DNA of 60,509 bases from a virus: positions 1 to 60,509 of IMG/VR virus record IMGVR_UViG_3300046660_000212; one strand, 5' to 3'. Every line of letters starts with the position of its first letter. Positions within the stretch are counted from its first letter, which is position 1. The notes under the pieces were generated by a model that was not told the DNA's origin, did no database searches, and was given only the letters and a program-made list of their open reading frames with translations. Below are positions 38,345-46,501 of this stretch, in pieces. The position numbers were made by a program, and so were the translations under genes.

Positions 38345-40705
38345 ATGCCCTGGAAAGTCGCTAGCGCAACTCCCGCGCCGTCGTCCAAGGCCGGCGGCTG
38401 GAAGGTTGTTGAGGCCCCCGTAAGCGCGCTGGATGACGTCAAGAACGCCGTTCAGGGCGGCCTAATTCGAGGTGCGCGCGGCTTCTCCGATCAGATCAAG
38501 GGCGGAACCGCCAACGCCAATCCACTCCGGATGATTGGCCAAGCTGCTGACACGGCAGACCAAATCGGAGACCTCGTCCAGCTCGTGCGGGGCAAACATC
38601 CCGCCGCCCGAGTGGTTCAGCCCATTCCAGCCCCGCCGCCGGTGAAGGCGGGAAGCGTTGATCCGAACTACAGGGCCAAGACGACAGTCGGGCGCTATGC
38701 CGGTTCAATCGCCGAAATGGCGCCGGCAGCCGTTGTGCCGGGGTCCACTGCTGCGCGTGTGGCCAACGTTGTCCTCCCCGGGATCGGTGCTCAGGGAGCC
38801 GAAGACCTCGCTCGCGGGCTCGGCGCTGGTGATAAGGTCGCTGGCTACGCACGGGCCGCTGGCGGTATTCTTGGCGGCCTTGGAGCCAGCGCGAGAATTA
38901 GTGGCGTGCCCCAAATCGCCGACATTCCCGTCCTCAAGACCGCTGTGCGAGCCGCGAACAACGCCTCAGGCGGCCGGCTGCTAAACCCGGCGACCGAAGC
39001 GTCAAAGCGCCTCGCCGAAAAGCTGCGGATCGATGGTGCGACGCCGGAGGAAATCACTAAGATCACCCAGGCCTGGAAAGCGTCTGGAGCATCGGACCCG
39101 ACGCTGATGGATGTGGTGGCCAAACTTCCGAGTGGCGGTACGGCGACTATCGGCCTGCTTCGCGGCGCTGCGCTGAAGTCCGGTCCCGCCCAAGGCGCGG
39201 TCAAGACCTACCGGGCCGATATCGCGCGCAACCTGCAGCCTCGCGTCATCAATCGCACGGCCGAGCTAACTCCGGACCAGCGCACCGTTCCGCAGATGCT
39301 CTCCGAATTGACGGATCGCGTCCGCACCGCTGGTCAAGCCCCGGATTTCCAGTATGGTCAAGGTGGGGCTGCTGTATCGGACGCTCTCAACGCGCGCGCG
39401 ACTGCGGCCAAGGCTGCCGTCAATAGCGCTTATGCGGACGCCCGTTCTGCTGCGCCGGAGGCCGCGCACCTGCCAAAATCCGAACTTCCAAAGATCGCCG
39501 CTGGCGTCCGAGAGTCGGTGCGAGATTTCGCGCCGGACGCCGTGCCGCGCGTCACGTCGGCCCTATCCGATCTCGACAGGATGAATGCCCCGACGATCCG
39601 CGACCTGTTCGACCTTCGATCCAAGCTCAGCAATCTTCGGATGAGCGCCGATCCTGTCGAGGGGGCCGCCGCCGGCCGCGCATCTCAGGCCCTGGACAAA
39701 CACATCGACGAAGTGGTCGATAGCGGCGTAGTGACGGGCGATCCAGATGTTGTGGGCCTGTGGCGTAAGGCCATCGGGTTGCGGCGGGAGTTTGGACAAC
39801 AGTTCGAGGGCGACGACATCATCCACCAACTAACCGACCAGACCCGCCACGGCGCGGGCCGGGCAAATGCTGTGGCCCCGGAGGACGCCTCCAACCTCAT
39901 TCTGGGCCGGAATGGCGTTGCTCCGAGCGCGGATGCAACCAGGGACCTTCGCCGTATCATCTCAACACTTGGCGAGAAGTCCATCCCGGTCCAATCCTTG
40001 AGACAGGAAGCGACCGGCCGATTGCTGTCCAAGGATGCTGGAACGGCGAAGTTCGGCGACGAATTCAACCGCTTCCAAACTCGCAACCCGGAACTTTCTG
40101 GTGCGCTGTTCAACCCTGAAACGGTAGCGTCCATTGGTTCGGCGAGGCAGGAGATCGGTGGCTTGACGCGCGACCAGGCTGCGGTCGAGGCCGGACAGGG
40201 CGTGCTTGGCAAGCCGGCGCCCTACGAAGCCAGCCTCCAGCCGGACCGCATGGACCAGACCGGAGCCTCGGCGGCTCGCACCATCGAGGAATATCTTGGC
40301 GCGGCCAAGCCCGGCGCGGTCGGCAACATCAACGCCATGGGGTCGCAAAATACGACCAGGAACCTTGCGGCCACCTTTGGTCCGGACGAAGCCGCGCGCT
40401 ATCAAGAAGCTCTGGCCAACGAAGCGCACCGGATGGGAACGGCTAACTCTGTCGACCCGAACGTGAACTCAAGGTCTGCGCTCAACCTGTCTGACGATGC
40501 AGAACTTGGAAGCATCCCGACATCGAAGCTTGGCGTCGTGAAGGCCATCATGCAGAAGGTTCTCAACGGCGGAACGCTTACGGATGCCGAGCGCGCCGCC
40601 ATTGTCGAACTTGGCCTTGGTCCCGCAAAGCCTATGCCGCTACCGCCGCCTCCGATGCGTATCCGTGTGCAAATCCCACCAGTGTTTACTGGTGAGCAAC
40701 CCTAG
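38345..40705 (+). CDS. Large ejection protein
   Basis: 786 residues, mostly Ala-rich amphipathic helix, with a glycine-rich possible membrane segment around residues 130-190 (G-S-I-A-E-M-A-P-A-A-V-V-P-G..G-G-I-L-G-G-L-G). Size, composition and location at the end of the head/tail block fit P22 gp16/gp20-type pilot proteins that form the trans-envelope DNA channel. The last 20 bp overlap a small gene on the opposite strand. Confidence 0.65.
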   Translation: MPWKVASATPAPSSKAGGWKVVEAPVSALDDVKNAVQGGLIRGARGFSDQIKGGTANANPLRMIGQAADTADQIGDLVQLVRGKHPAARVVQPIPAPPPVKAGSVDPNYRAKTTVGRYAGSIAEMAPAAVVPGSTAARVANVVLPGIGAQGAEDLARGLGAGDKVAGYARAAGGILGGLGASARISGVPQIADIPVLKTAVRAANNASGGRLLNPATEASKRLAEKLRIDGATPEEITKITQAWKASGASDPTLMDVVAKLPSGGTATIGLLRGAALKSGPAQGAVKTYRADIARNLQPRVINRTAELTPDQRTVPQMLSELTDRVRTAGQAPDFQYGQGGAAVSDALNARATAAKAAVNSAYADARSAAPEAAHLPKSELPKIAAGVRESVRDFAPDAVPRVTSALSDLDRMNAPTIRDLFDLRSKLSNLRMSADPVEGAAAGRASQALDKHIDEVVDSGVVTGDPDVVGLWRKAIGLRREFGQQFEGDDIIHQLTDQTRHGAGRANAVAPEDASNLILGRNGVAPSADATRDLRRIISTLGEKSIPVQSLRQEATGRLLSKDAGTAKFGDEFNRFQTRNPELSGALFNPETVASIGSARQEIGGLTRDQAAVEAGQGVLGKPAPYEASLQPDRMDQTGASAARTIEEYLGAAKPGAVGNINAMGSQNTTRNLAATFGPDEAARYQEALANEAHRMGTANSVDPNVNSRSALNLSDDAELGSIPTSKLGVVKAIMQKVLNGGTLTDAERAAIVELGLGPAKPMPLPPPPMRIRVQIPPVFTGEQP

Positions 40706-40862
40706 CGCCGGATGCGATCGCCAGAGCAGTGATGATCCAAAACGCCATCGGCACCTTCATGAGTTGCCGCTCAATCCAAGACGGCGACGGATCACCTGGC
40801 GGCGGATAGATCACCTCGAACTCGGCGTCGATGATCGGCGGCGGCTTCCTGTCTGAGTGCAT
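40686..40862 (-). CDS. Antisense small membrane protein (possible moron)
   Basis: 58 residues from ATG 40862. P-P-I-I-D-A-E-F-E-V-I-Y-P-P-P precedes a C-terminal transmembrane helix (about 40-56, M-A-F-W-I-I-T-A-L-A-I-A-S-G). It is the only leftward gene in the 25-kb late block, sits between two transcription units and has TATGCT, a possible -10, just upstream. Such isolated opposite-strand genes are usually expressed from the prophage, for example for superinfection exclusion. Function not shown. Confidence 0.55.
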   Translation of the reverse strand: MHSDRKPPPIIDAEFEVIYPPPGDPSPSWIERQLMKVPMAFWIITALAIASGARVAHQ

Positions 40863-40914
40863 TCCCCAAGCATAGCCGAAACCCGGCCGCTTCGCACTAC
40901 CCCACACCGCCCGT

Positions 40915-40943
40915 AACCCCGCAGCCGACCGGCGCGGGGTTTT
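40915..40943 (+). terminator. Intrinsic terminator between ejection and tailspike genes
   Basis: 8-bp stem AACCCCGC/GCGGGGTT (40915-40922, 40934-40941) with an inner GCC/GGC stem and a TTTT run (40940-40943). It lies 18 bp before the tailspike start. Confidence 0.75.
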
Positions 40944-40961
40944 CGCATGAGGCCCCCAAGC

Positions 40962-42986
40962 ATGTCTTGCTCCCTAGACGCTCCTCGCGGGGCCGACTTC
41001 CTGCGTCGGTACATCTTTCCAGAAATCCAGGATCTGACCGGCTATCCGTGCGTCTTCAACGTCTATGAGGCTGTGGGTGGCGCGCTGCTGCTCAGTGTGA
41101 TTGCGATCTCCAACGCCAACGGCTCGGAGACGTTGAGTCTGGGCAACATCCTGACGGTAAACATCACCAAGGAGGACCTGGCGCTTCTGCCGGTCTCGGA
41201 CGACCCGACCGTGCCTGCGTTGCTGCGCTACGACCTCCTTCTGACTTCGCCAGATGAAACCGTCACAGATAAGCTCGCGGGCGGCTTGTTCCGCGTCCTG
41301 CCGACTGGGTTCAGCTACCGCCAGGGCAGCGACGATATCGTGGTTTCGCTGGGCGGCGAGGACATCGACGTCACCATCGACGGGGGCGCCCAAAACCTCT
41401 CCTACATCAACCAACAGGTAAACCAGCTTCAGGCGCAGATCGACCTTTCCAGCGCTGAAATCGCCCGTCTAGTGGCGTTGAACGTCAATCTGGAATCCTA
41501 CGTGCTGCCCGGGGATAGCGGAAACTACAAGCTGGCCATTGATCGCATCTTGGCCAGTTACCCGCAAAACGTGGTGATCAACCTGCGGCCTGGGGTGGTG
41601 TATAATCATACGCCCGTGACGATCGACCGCGATGGCGTGTGGTTCTCTTGCCCGGCCGGTCAAGCAGCGGCTACCTTCAATCTGACCACCTCGGCCCAGT
41701 ACCAGTTCGACGTTGGCGGCACGTCGGCGGTGCGCGCCAACGTCTATTTCCAGTCGATCACGTTTACCCGAAGCCTGGCGAACCATGGCGCGGTCGAGGG
41801 CGACTATTCGGCCACGATCCGGTTCCGCAACATCTTCAATTTCGGCTGCGACCGCTGCTATGTCTATGGCGACAACAAGGCCGACCGTTGGCTGGAGCTG
41901 AAGTATGTCCTCTATGGCACCTTCGACGGAAACTATAGCCAGAACCTAACCCGAGAGCACGTCTGGGCGCTCGGCGGCACAAACAACCCCGGTACATTGG
42001 GTATGCGATGCCAGGATGTGTGGTTCTCCAACCACAAGGCGGCTGGTAGCCATCTGTCGACGCCCAGCCCTCAGGACCAGGGCGTTTTCGTGCTGGAGGA
42101 CTGCTGCCAGGCCTTCAAGTGGCGCAATGTTCAGGTCTACGACCATTGCGGCTACGGGCTCTACATGAAGGGCACCCTGGCCAACCGGTCGATCAATACC
42201 ATCTGCCGCGCCTACGATCTTGACGTCGAGGCCGGCCACGCGTTCGCCGGAACCGTACGGGTCGACAACTTTGTTGGGTGTCTCATTCAGGGCGGATGGT
42301 CTGATGGCCGCGGCGCCGCATCTTCTGGCGGCGGGATCAACATGGCGGCCTGCCGCGCGGGGGTGAACAGTCAGAACTGCACCTTCGATTTCCCGAACAT
42401 GAATACCGCTGATTATGACGTCTATGCGGGGTGGGACGAGGGCGTCAACAACACCTTCAGCATCACGGTCTCCGGTGACGCCTCCAGGTCGGAGGGCGGC
42501 TATTTGATCGACACTACCGCGCTTCGCGGCCGATATTTCGGGGCCGTCGATCAGATGCGCTACGTGGTGAAAAACTCTGCCGCCGCCAACGCCGGCCACA
42601 CGATCAACATCCAGTTCGATACTGTCGGCGCAGCACTCCAGACTGGCCTCTCGGCGGCGAACAACTATCGGGTCGATTTCCAGTTCCAGGGGACTACGAC
42701 CCAGTTCGTGACGTCGGCCACAACGACGACGCTTGGTGGTACGCTCGCGGAATACCAGATCAATCTCGGCGCCACGCCGATCGACAACTTGGCGCTGACC
42801 CACGACTGGTATGGCCGGGAATTCCGGCTGCGGTTGGTGGATGTGATCACGGTTCGCGATGCAGCGGCTTCGGCTGGAAACATCACCTTGGGCGTCTCCG
42901 GCGTCCCGTTCGCCTCCACGGGACGTGGTATGATCTCGTTCAGTCGGGACGCGGCGAGTTTCCGCGAGATCAGCAGAAACGGATAG
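40962..42986 (+). CDS. Tailspike protein (beta-helix)
   Basis: 674 residues from ATG 40962, chosen for the GAGG 10 bp upstream (another ATG lies at 40947). An N-terminal head-binding region (about 1-150) ends in a short trimeric coiled coil (I-N-Q-Q-V-N-Q-L-Q-A-Q-I-D-L). Residues about 180-520 show repetitive strand-turn units with many Asn/Gly/Phe and Y-V-Y-G-D-N-K, as in parallel beta-helix spikes that bind or cut surface polysaccharide. The catalytic residues cannot be assigned. The separate O-acetyltransferase gene follows. Confidence 0.7.
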   Translation: MSCSLDAPRGADFLRRYIFPEIQDLTGYPCVFNVYEAVGGALLLSVIAISNANGSETLSLGNILTVNITKEDLALLPVSDDPTVPALLRYDLLLTSPDETVTDKLAGGLFRVLPTGFSYRQGSDDIVVSLGGEDIDVTIDGGAQNLSYINQQVNQLQAQIDLSSAEIARLVALNVNLESYVLPGDSGNYKLAIDRILASYPQNVVINLRPGVVYNHTPVTIDRDGVWFSCPAGQAAATFNLTTSAQYQFDVGGTSAVRANVYFQSITFTRSLANHGAVEGDYSATIRFRNIFNFGCDRCYVYGDNKADRWLELKYVLYGTFDGNYSQNLTREHVWALGGTNNPGTLGMRCQDVWFSNHKAAGSHLSTPSPQDQGVFVLEDCCQAFKWRNVQVYDHCGYGLYMKGTLANRSINTICRAYDLDVEAGHAFAGTVRVDNFVGCLIQGGWSDGRGAASSGGGINMAACRAGVNSQNCTFDFPNMNTADYDVYAGWDEGVNNTFSITVSGDASRSEGGYLIDTTALRGRYFGAVDQMRYVVKNSAAANAGHTINIQFDTVGAALQTGLSAANNYRVDFQFQGTTTQFVTSATTTTLGGTLAEYQINLGATPIDNLALTHDWYGREFRLRLVDVITVRDAAASAGNITLGVSGVPFASTGRGMISFSRDAASFREISRNG

Positions 42987-43017
42987 CTACTCAGGGTTGG
43001 TTGTGGTAAGTAGTGGC

Positions 43018-43794
43018 ATGCAAATCCAAGTCACCGACCAGCACATTGAGGCGTTTCGGCGGCATCGGCTGTTCTTCGATCAGTCGGGCCAATCGCGTCT
43101 CTCGACTGGCGACGTGATCCAGGTTGATGAGTGTGGAGTCGTCGAGCGCTACGCCGCTGTGCTTGGCGGGAATTCAATCCCGAACATTGGGTCATTCAGC
43201 TACACGTGGAGCGGCCTTCCGCCGGAAATCACCATAGGGCGCTATTGCTCGATCGCGCACTCGGTACGGGTCATAGATCCCAACCATCCGCTGTCCTTCG
43301 TCTCGACATCGTCGTTCAGTTATGACACCGGCTTTGGCCCGTTTGGCGCGTGCCTGCGGGATAATGGCGTGGGCCTGCGCTCTCGTCAGGTCGAGTCCCG
43401 AGCCGGGCGTAACGACCTTCCTGTCATCGGAAATGACGTTTGGATTGGCCAGGACGTCCTGCTAGCCCGTGGAATCACCCTTGGGACGGGCTGCGTGATC
43501 GGCGCCGGCTCTGTCGTCACCAAGTCGGTGCCGCCCTATGCGATCGTCGGCGGAAACCCGGCGAAACTCATCCGGATGCGGTTCGACGACGGGGTGATTG
43601 AGCGCCTGCTGGCCTCGCGTTGGTGGCGCTACAAGGTCTCAGACATCGGTCCGTTGAGCATTGATGACCCGGAACGATTCATGGATCAGCTTGAGGTGCT
43701 GAGGAGTTCGGGCCGCATCCGCGAATTCGATGGTGACGCGCGGTCAATCCCCGATCTCATCAACGAACTTGCGGGGCTGAAACTCGCCGGCTGA
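43018..43794 (+). CDS. Left-handed beta-helix O-acetyltransferase (CatB/XAT-like)
   Basis: 258 residues from ATG 43018. Hexapeptide repeats: I-T-I-G-R-Y-C-S-I-A-H-S-V-R-V, then I-G-N-D-V-W-I-G-Q-D-V-L-L-A-R-G and I-G-A-G-S-V-V-T-K-S-V-P-P-Y-A-I-V-G-G-N-P-A-K, with H-P-L-S-F in the catalytic loop region. These enzymes acetylate sugars with acetyl-CoA. Alone between tailspike and lysis genes, it is a candidate lysogenic-conversion gene that changes the receptor polysaccharide. A terminator follows at 43823. Confidence 0.8.
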   Translation: MQIQVTDQHIEAFRRHRLFFDQSGQSRLSTGDVIQVDECGVVERYAAVLGGNSIPNIGSFSYTWSGLPPEITIGRYCSIAHSVRVIDPNHPLSFVSTSSFSYDTGFGPFGACLRDNGVGLRSRQVESRAGRNDLPVIGNDVWIGQDVLLARGITLGTGCVIGAGSVVTKSVPPYAIVGGNPAKLIRMRFDDGVIERLLASRWWRYKVSDIGPLSIDDPERFMDQLEVLRSSGRIREFDGDARSIPDLINELAGLKLAG

Positions 43795-43822
43795 CGGCAT
43801 CTGTTCTCGACCATTTTACAAG

Positions 43823-43850
43823 GCCCGCCGTTCACCCCGGCGGGCTTTTT
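43823..43850 (+). terminator. Intrinsic terminator
   Basis: 7-bp stem GCCCGCC/GGCGGGC (43823-43829, 43839-43845) followed by TTTTT. Closes the tailspike/acetyltransferase unit before the lysis genes. Confidence 0.85.
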
Positions 43851-43867
43851 CATGCCTGGAGACCACC

Positions 43868-44080
43868 ATGTCCAAATCCGAAATGACCAACGCTCAGCTT
43901 CAGGCCGACGCGCACGAACTGATCATTGAGATCGAGCGTCGCGCCGCCGCCAATCCGCTGCTTCCGCCGAAGGTCCATCACCTGATCGGCCTGCTGCATT
44001 TCGTGCTGCACCAACTCCAGCGCGCCCTTCTGGCCAGGGGACAGGTCACGACCCTCTCCGGCGGCGCCAAACCCGACTAG
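43868..44080 (+). CDS. Small helical protein before the lysis cassette
   Basis: 70 residues, MSKSEMTNAQLQADAHELII then long helix (H-H-L-I-G-L-L-H-F-V-L-H-Q-L-Q-R-A-L-L). Good GGAG ribosome site 11 bp upstream. Function unknown. Confidence 0.5.
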   Translation: MSKSEMTNAQLQADAHELIIEIERRAAANPLLPPKVHHLIGLLHFVLHQLQRALLARGQVTTLSGGAKPD

Positions 44081-44083
44081 GCC

Positions 44084-44611
44084 ATGACCTTCTGGAGCCA
44101 GGTCTATCTTGTCCTGGCGACGAACACCCTGGCCCTGTCGATCTTCAGCCGCCGGCCGCAGTTGATGGTCGGCGGCGGGATCATCGCCTTCTCCTGGGTC
44201 CAAAGCACGGTCTTGGTCCTGACCCACGCCCCGCCAAACGACTTCCTCAACTATTTCGGGACAGATTTCGTCTGGACCGAAGTTCTGCTGTTCATGCTGC
44301 TGCGGCGGTTCTCGGTCTGGGGCCTCGTGTTCTGGTCGGCCCTGGTCTGCCAGCTCGGGGCACACATCTGGTACTGGCAGTTCGAGCCAAGCCCGAGACG
44401 CTACCACGAAGTCGTCAACGGCTTCTATTGGGTCCAGATCTTGGCCGTCGACATCGCTGCCGTGGTCCAGATCCTGCGGCGCCCGGCGCGGGTGGTGCGG
44501 TTCAAGCCGCGAATTGTGACCCAACCGTCGATCCAGTTCTACCGCCCGGCGCGGCCAATCCCCGCCGGGCCTCGGCTCTGCCCTCTCCTGATCCGCGCCT
44601 ACGCCATCTAA
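44084..44611 (+). CDS. Multi-span membrane protein
   Basis: 175 residues with about four transmembrane segments (residues about 5-22, 28-46, 65-92, 118-132) and a basic C-terminal tail. Positioned at the head of the lysis genes; might be an accessory holin or a superinfection-immunity protein. No family recognised. Confidence 0.5.
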   Translation: MTFWSQVYLVLATNTLALSIFSRRPQLMVGGGIIAFSWVQSTVLVLTHAPPNDFLNYFGTDFVWTEVLLFMLLRRFSVWGLVFWSALVCQLGAHIWYWQFEPSPRRYHEVVNGFYWVQILAVDIAAVVQILRRPARVVRFKPRIVTQPSIQFYRPARPIPAGPRLCPLLIRAYAI

Positions 44612-44636
44612 CCTCCGATCCGAAGGAAGCCTGTAA

Positions 44637-44930
44637 ATGCCGCCTAGCGCATGGATTTCGCTCGCAGGCCTCTTCGTCGCGATGAGCGCTTACGGGGCCA
44701 CGTTTTCGTACTTCCTCGGCAAGCAGTCGCAACGGATCACCAACCTCGAACGTGACGCTAATCGCGAGGCCGGCCTTTCGGAGAAAGTCACGCGGCTGGA
44801 AGTCCAAGTCGAGCACGCCGTCAAAGAGCTCGAAAGCTTGGGCCGCACCATGCAGGGCGTCAATCGCCAGCTCGCCAACATCGCCACCGGCAAGGGCGGC
44901 GTCTTTCACCTAGCGGAGCCGCAACAATGA
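44637..44930 (+). CDS. Membrane-anchored coiled-coil protein
   Basis: 97 residues. One N-terminal transmembrane helix (about 5-27) then a coiled coil (I-T-N-L-E-R-D-A-N-R-E..K-V-T-R-L-E-V-Q-V-E-H-A-V-K-E-L). Common in lysis regions, sometimes annotated DUF2730/hemolysin-like. Overlaps the holin-like gene by 4 bp. Confidence 0.55.
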   Translation: MPPSAWISLAGLFVAMSAYGATFSYFLGKQSQRITNLERDANREAGLSEKVTRLEVQVEHAVKELESLGRTMQGVNRQLANIATGKGGVFHLAEPQQ

Positions 44931-45247
44931 CCGAACCCACCGACACTCCCGTCAATGCGCCGTTCCCGCGCCCGACGGTCATGGAACAGATCAAGGGCTT
45001 TGTTGGCGATTTGGCCCGGCCGATCGCCATCATCGGAACCACCTACGGGTTCAACGTCGCCCTGATCAAGGCGGCCGACAAGATCGGGCCGGACGCCACG
45101 GCCGCGGCGATCTTCATCACCGCTGCTGGTGGCATCCTGGCCACCCTCTACGGCGCCAAGGCCTGGGAGGTCATCCAGGGCGGCAAGCACGCCGCGAATG
45201 TCGAGATCGCCAAGGCGACAACCGCGACGGGTGAGGCGCAGCCGTGA
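44927..45247 (+). CDS. Holin-like protein
   Basis: 106 residues. M-E-Q-I-K-G-F-V-G-D-L-A-R-P at about 19-32, then two hydrophobic spans (about 33-50, 58-78) and Y-G-A-K-A-W-E, a layout shared with alphaproteobacterial phage holins. Would form the inner-membrane lesions that release the endolysin, encoded next with a GTGA overlap. Confidence 0.65.
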   Translation: MTEPTDTPVNAPFPRPTVMEQIKGFVGDLARPIAIIGTTYGFNVALIKAADKIGPDATAAAIFITAAGGILATLYGAKAWEVIQGGKHAANVEIAKATTATGEAQP

Positions 45248-45870
45248 CCACCCTGACCAAGGCCCCAGCCTTTTTCGACTACCTGCGGACCAATGACATG
45301 CTCGGCCCTGTGCTGAGCCCTGGCGAGGTCGAGGGGCTGAACGTCATCACGGCCGCCGCTGGCGTCGCGGGCTGGCCCATCGCCTACACCGCCTACGCCC
45401 TGGCCACGGCCTACCACGAAACCGCTCACACCATGCAGCCGGTCAAGGAGATCGGCGGCGAGGACTACTTCCGCCGAATGTACGACATCAGCGGCCGACG
45501 GCCTGATGTCGCGGCGCGGCTCGGTAACACCCAGATCGGCGACGGCGCCAGGTACGCGGGCCGGGGCTACGTCCAGCTAACCGGCCGGTCTAACTTCGCG
45601 CGCGCCACTCGCGAAGTCGGCCAACCCTTGATCGACAATCCAGACCTGGCCATGAACGACGCCATTGCTGCCGCGATCATGGTGCGGGGCATGTCCGAAG
45701 GCTGGTTCACCGGCCGAAGCCTGAAGACCTACCTGCCCAGCCTCGCGCCGGCCACGCGCAACCAGTTCGTGGAGGCCCGCAGGATCATCAACGGCCAGGA
45801 CCGAGCGCAGGACATCGCCGGCTATGCGCTGGACTTCCAAGCGGCGTTGCAAGCTGGAGGTTGGTCATGA
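45244..45870 (+). CDS. Endolysin, glycoside hydrolase family 19
   Basis: 208 residues from GTG 45244. The GH19 core is clear: A-T-A-Y-H-E-T-A-H-T-M-Q-P-V-K-E with the catalytic Glu in H-E-T, R-Y-A-G-R-G-Y-V-Q-L-T-G-R-S-N-F, and N-P-D-L-A. Cleaves peptidoglycan glycan strands. No signal peptide or SAR helix, so release depends on the holin. It is followed by the spanin pair. Confidence 0.88.
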   Translation: MTTLTKAPAFFDYLRTNDMLGPVLSPGEVEGLNVITAAAGVAGWPIAYTAYALATAYHETAHTMQPVKEIGGEDYFRRMYDISGRRPDVAARLGNTQIGDGARYAGRGYVQLTGRSNFARATREVGQPLIDNPDLAMNDAIAAAIMVRGMSEGWFTGRSLKTYLPSLAPATRNQFVEARRIINGQDRAQDIAGYALDFQAALQAGGWS

Positions 45871-46433
45871 TCGCCCTCTCCGCCATCTGGTCCTTCCTGA
45901 AGTCCCCGATCGGCCGGTGGGTCTGTCTCGCCATCCTCGTCGGTGGAATGCTCTTCGCCGTGCGTGCGGAGGGCTACAAGGCTGGGGAGGGGGCTGAGAA
46001 GGCTGCGGAGGCCAAGCGGGTCGCCAAGGCCGTCCAGCACGTCGCCAAGGTCGAGAAGGCGGCAACGGCGATCAGCGCCGACGTCGGGCAGAAGCTCGAC
46101 ACCCGCAAGGTCGAGATCCGCACCGTCACACAAACCCTCACCAAGGAGGTTCCCTATGCAGTTCCGTCCGATCCTACTCGCGGGTCTCTCAGCGTCGGCT
46201 TTGTGCGCTTGCACGACGCCGCCATCCTTGGTGTGCCCCGCGTTCCCGATCCCGCCGGCCGCCCTGATGCAGCCCCCAGCGGCTATGCGGACGCTCAGCT
46301 CGCAGAAACCGACATCGCCAACGCCGGAGCCTGCCTCTCCAACGCTGAAACCGTGATCGCCTGGCAAGACTATTGGTCTCGTCAGGCCGCACTCTACGAC
46401 AAGACCATCAAGGCGCCAGACACGACGCCCTGA
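45867..46433 (+). CDS. Rz-like inner-membrane spanin
   Basis: 188 residues from the ATGA overlap at 45867-45870. One N-terminal transmembrane helix (about 15-32) and a periplasmic, Lys/Ala/Glu-rich helix (A-E-K-A-A-E-A-K-R-V-A-K-A-V-Q-H-V) typical of i-spanins. The Rz1-like lipoprotein is encoded wholly inside it in the +1 frame. Together they would fuse inner and outer membranes at lysis. Confidence 0.75.
   Translation: MIALSAIWSFLKSPIGRWVCLAILVGGMLFAVRAEGYKAGEGAEKAAEAKRVAKAVQHVAKVEKAATAISADVGQKLDTRKVEIRTVTQTLTKEVPYAVPSDPTRGSLSVGFVRLHDAAILGVPRVPDPAGRPDAAPSGYADAQLAETDIANAGACLSNAETVIAWQDYWSRQAALYDKTIKAPDTTP
46156..46356 (+). CDS. Rz1-like outer-membrane lipoprotein spanin, nested in Rz
   Basis: 66 residues. 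Perfect AGGAGG 7 bp before the ATG. Signal sequence M-Q-F-R-P-I-L-L-A-G-L-S-A-S-A-L with lipobox L-C-A-C, then a short Pro-rich mature part (T-T-P-P-S-L-V..P-T-S-P-T-P-E-P). This is the o-spanin pattern, and the nested arrangement is that of lambda Rz/Rz1. Confidence 0.8.
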   Translation: MQFRPILLAGLSASALCACTTPPSLVCPAFPIPPAALMQPPAAMRTLSSQKPTSPTPEPASPTLKP

Positions 46434-46458
46434 CCGCTCGCCTCGGCTGAGCTACACC

Positions 46459-46495
46459 GCGCCCGCTGGTCCTTCTGGATCGGTGGGCGCTTTTT
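46459..46495 (+). terminator. Strong terminator at the end of the late operon
   Basis: Stem GCGCCC/GGGCGC (46459-46464, 46485-46490) extended inward by eight more pairs with three G-T wobbles, TTCT loop, then TTTTT. It separates the lysis genes from the convergent rtcB gene. Confidence 0.85.
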
Positions 46496-46501
46496 GTCGT
46501 T

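Noticed and set aside
46441-46470. tRNA-like phrase CGGCTGAGCTAC near the late terminator
   Set aside because: Resembles a reversed D arm, but no acceptor, anticodon or T arm can be formed around it; it is part of a terminator stem.
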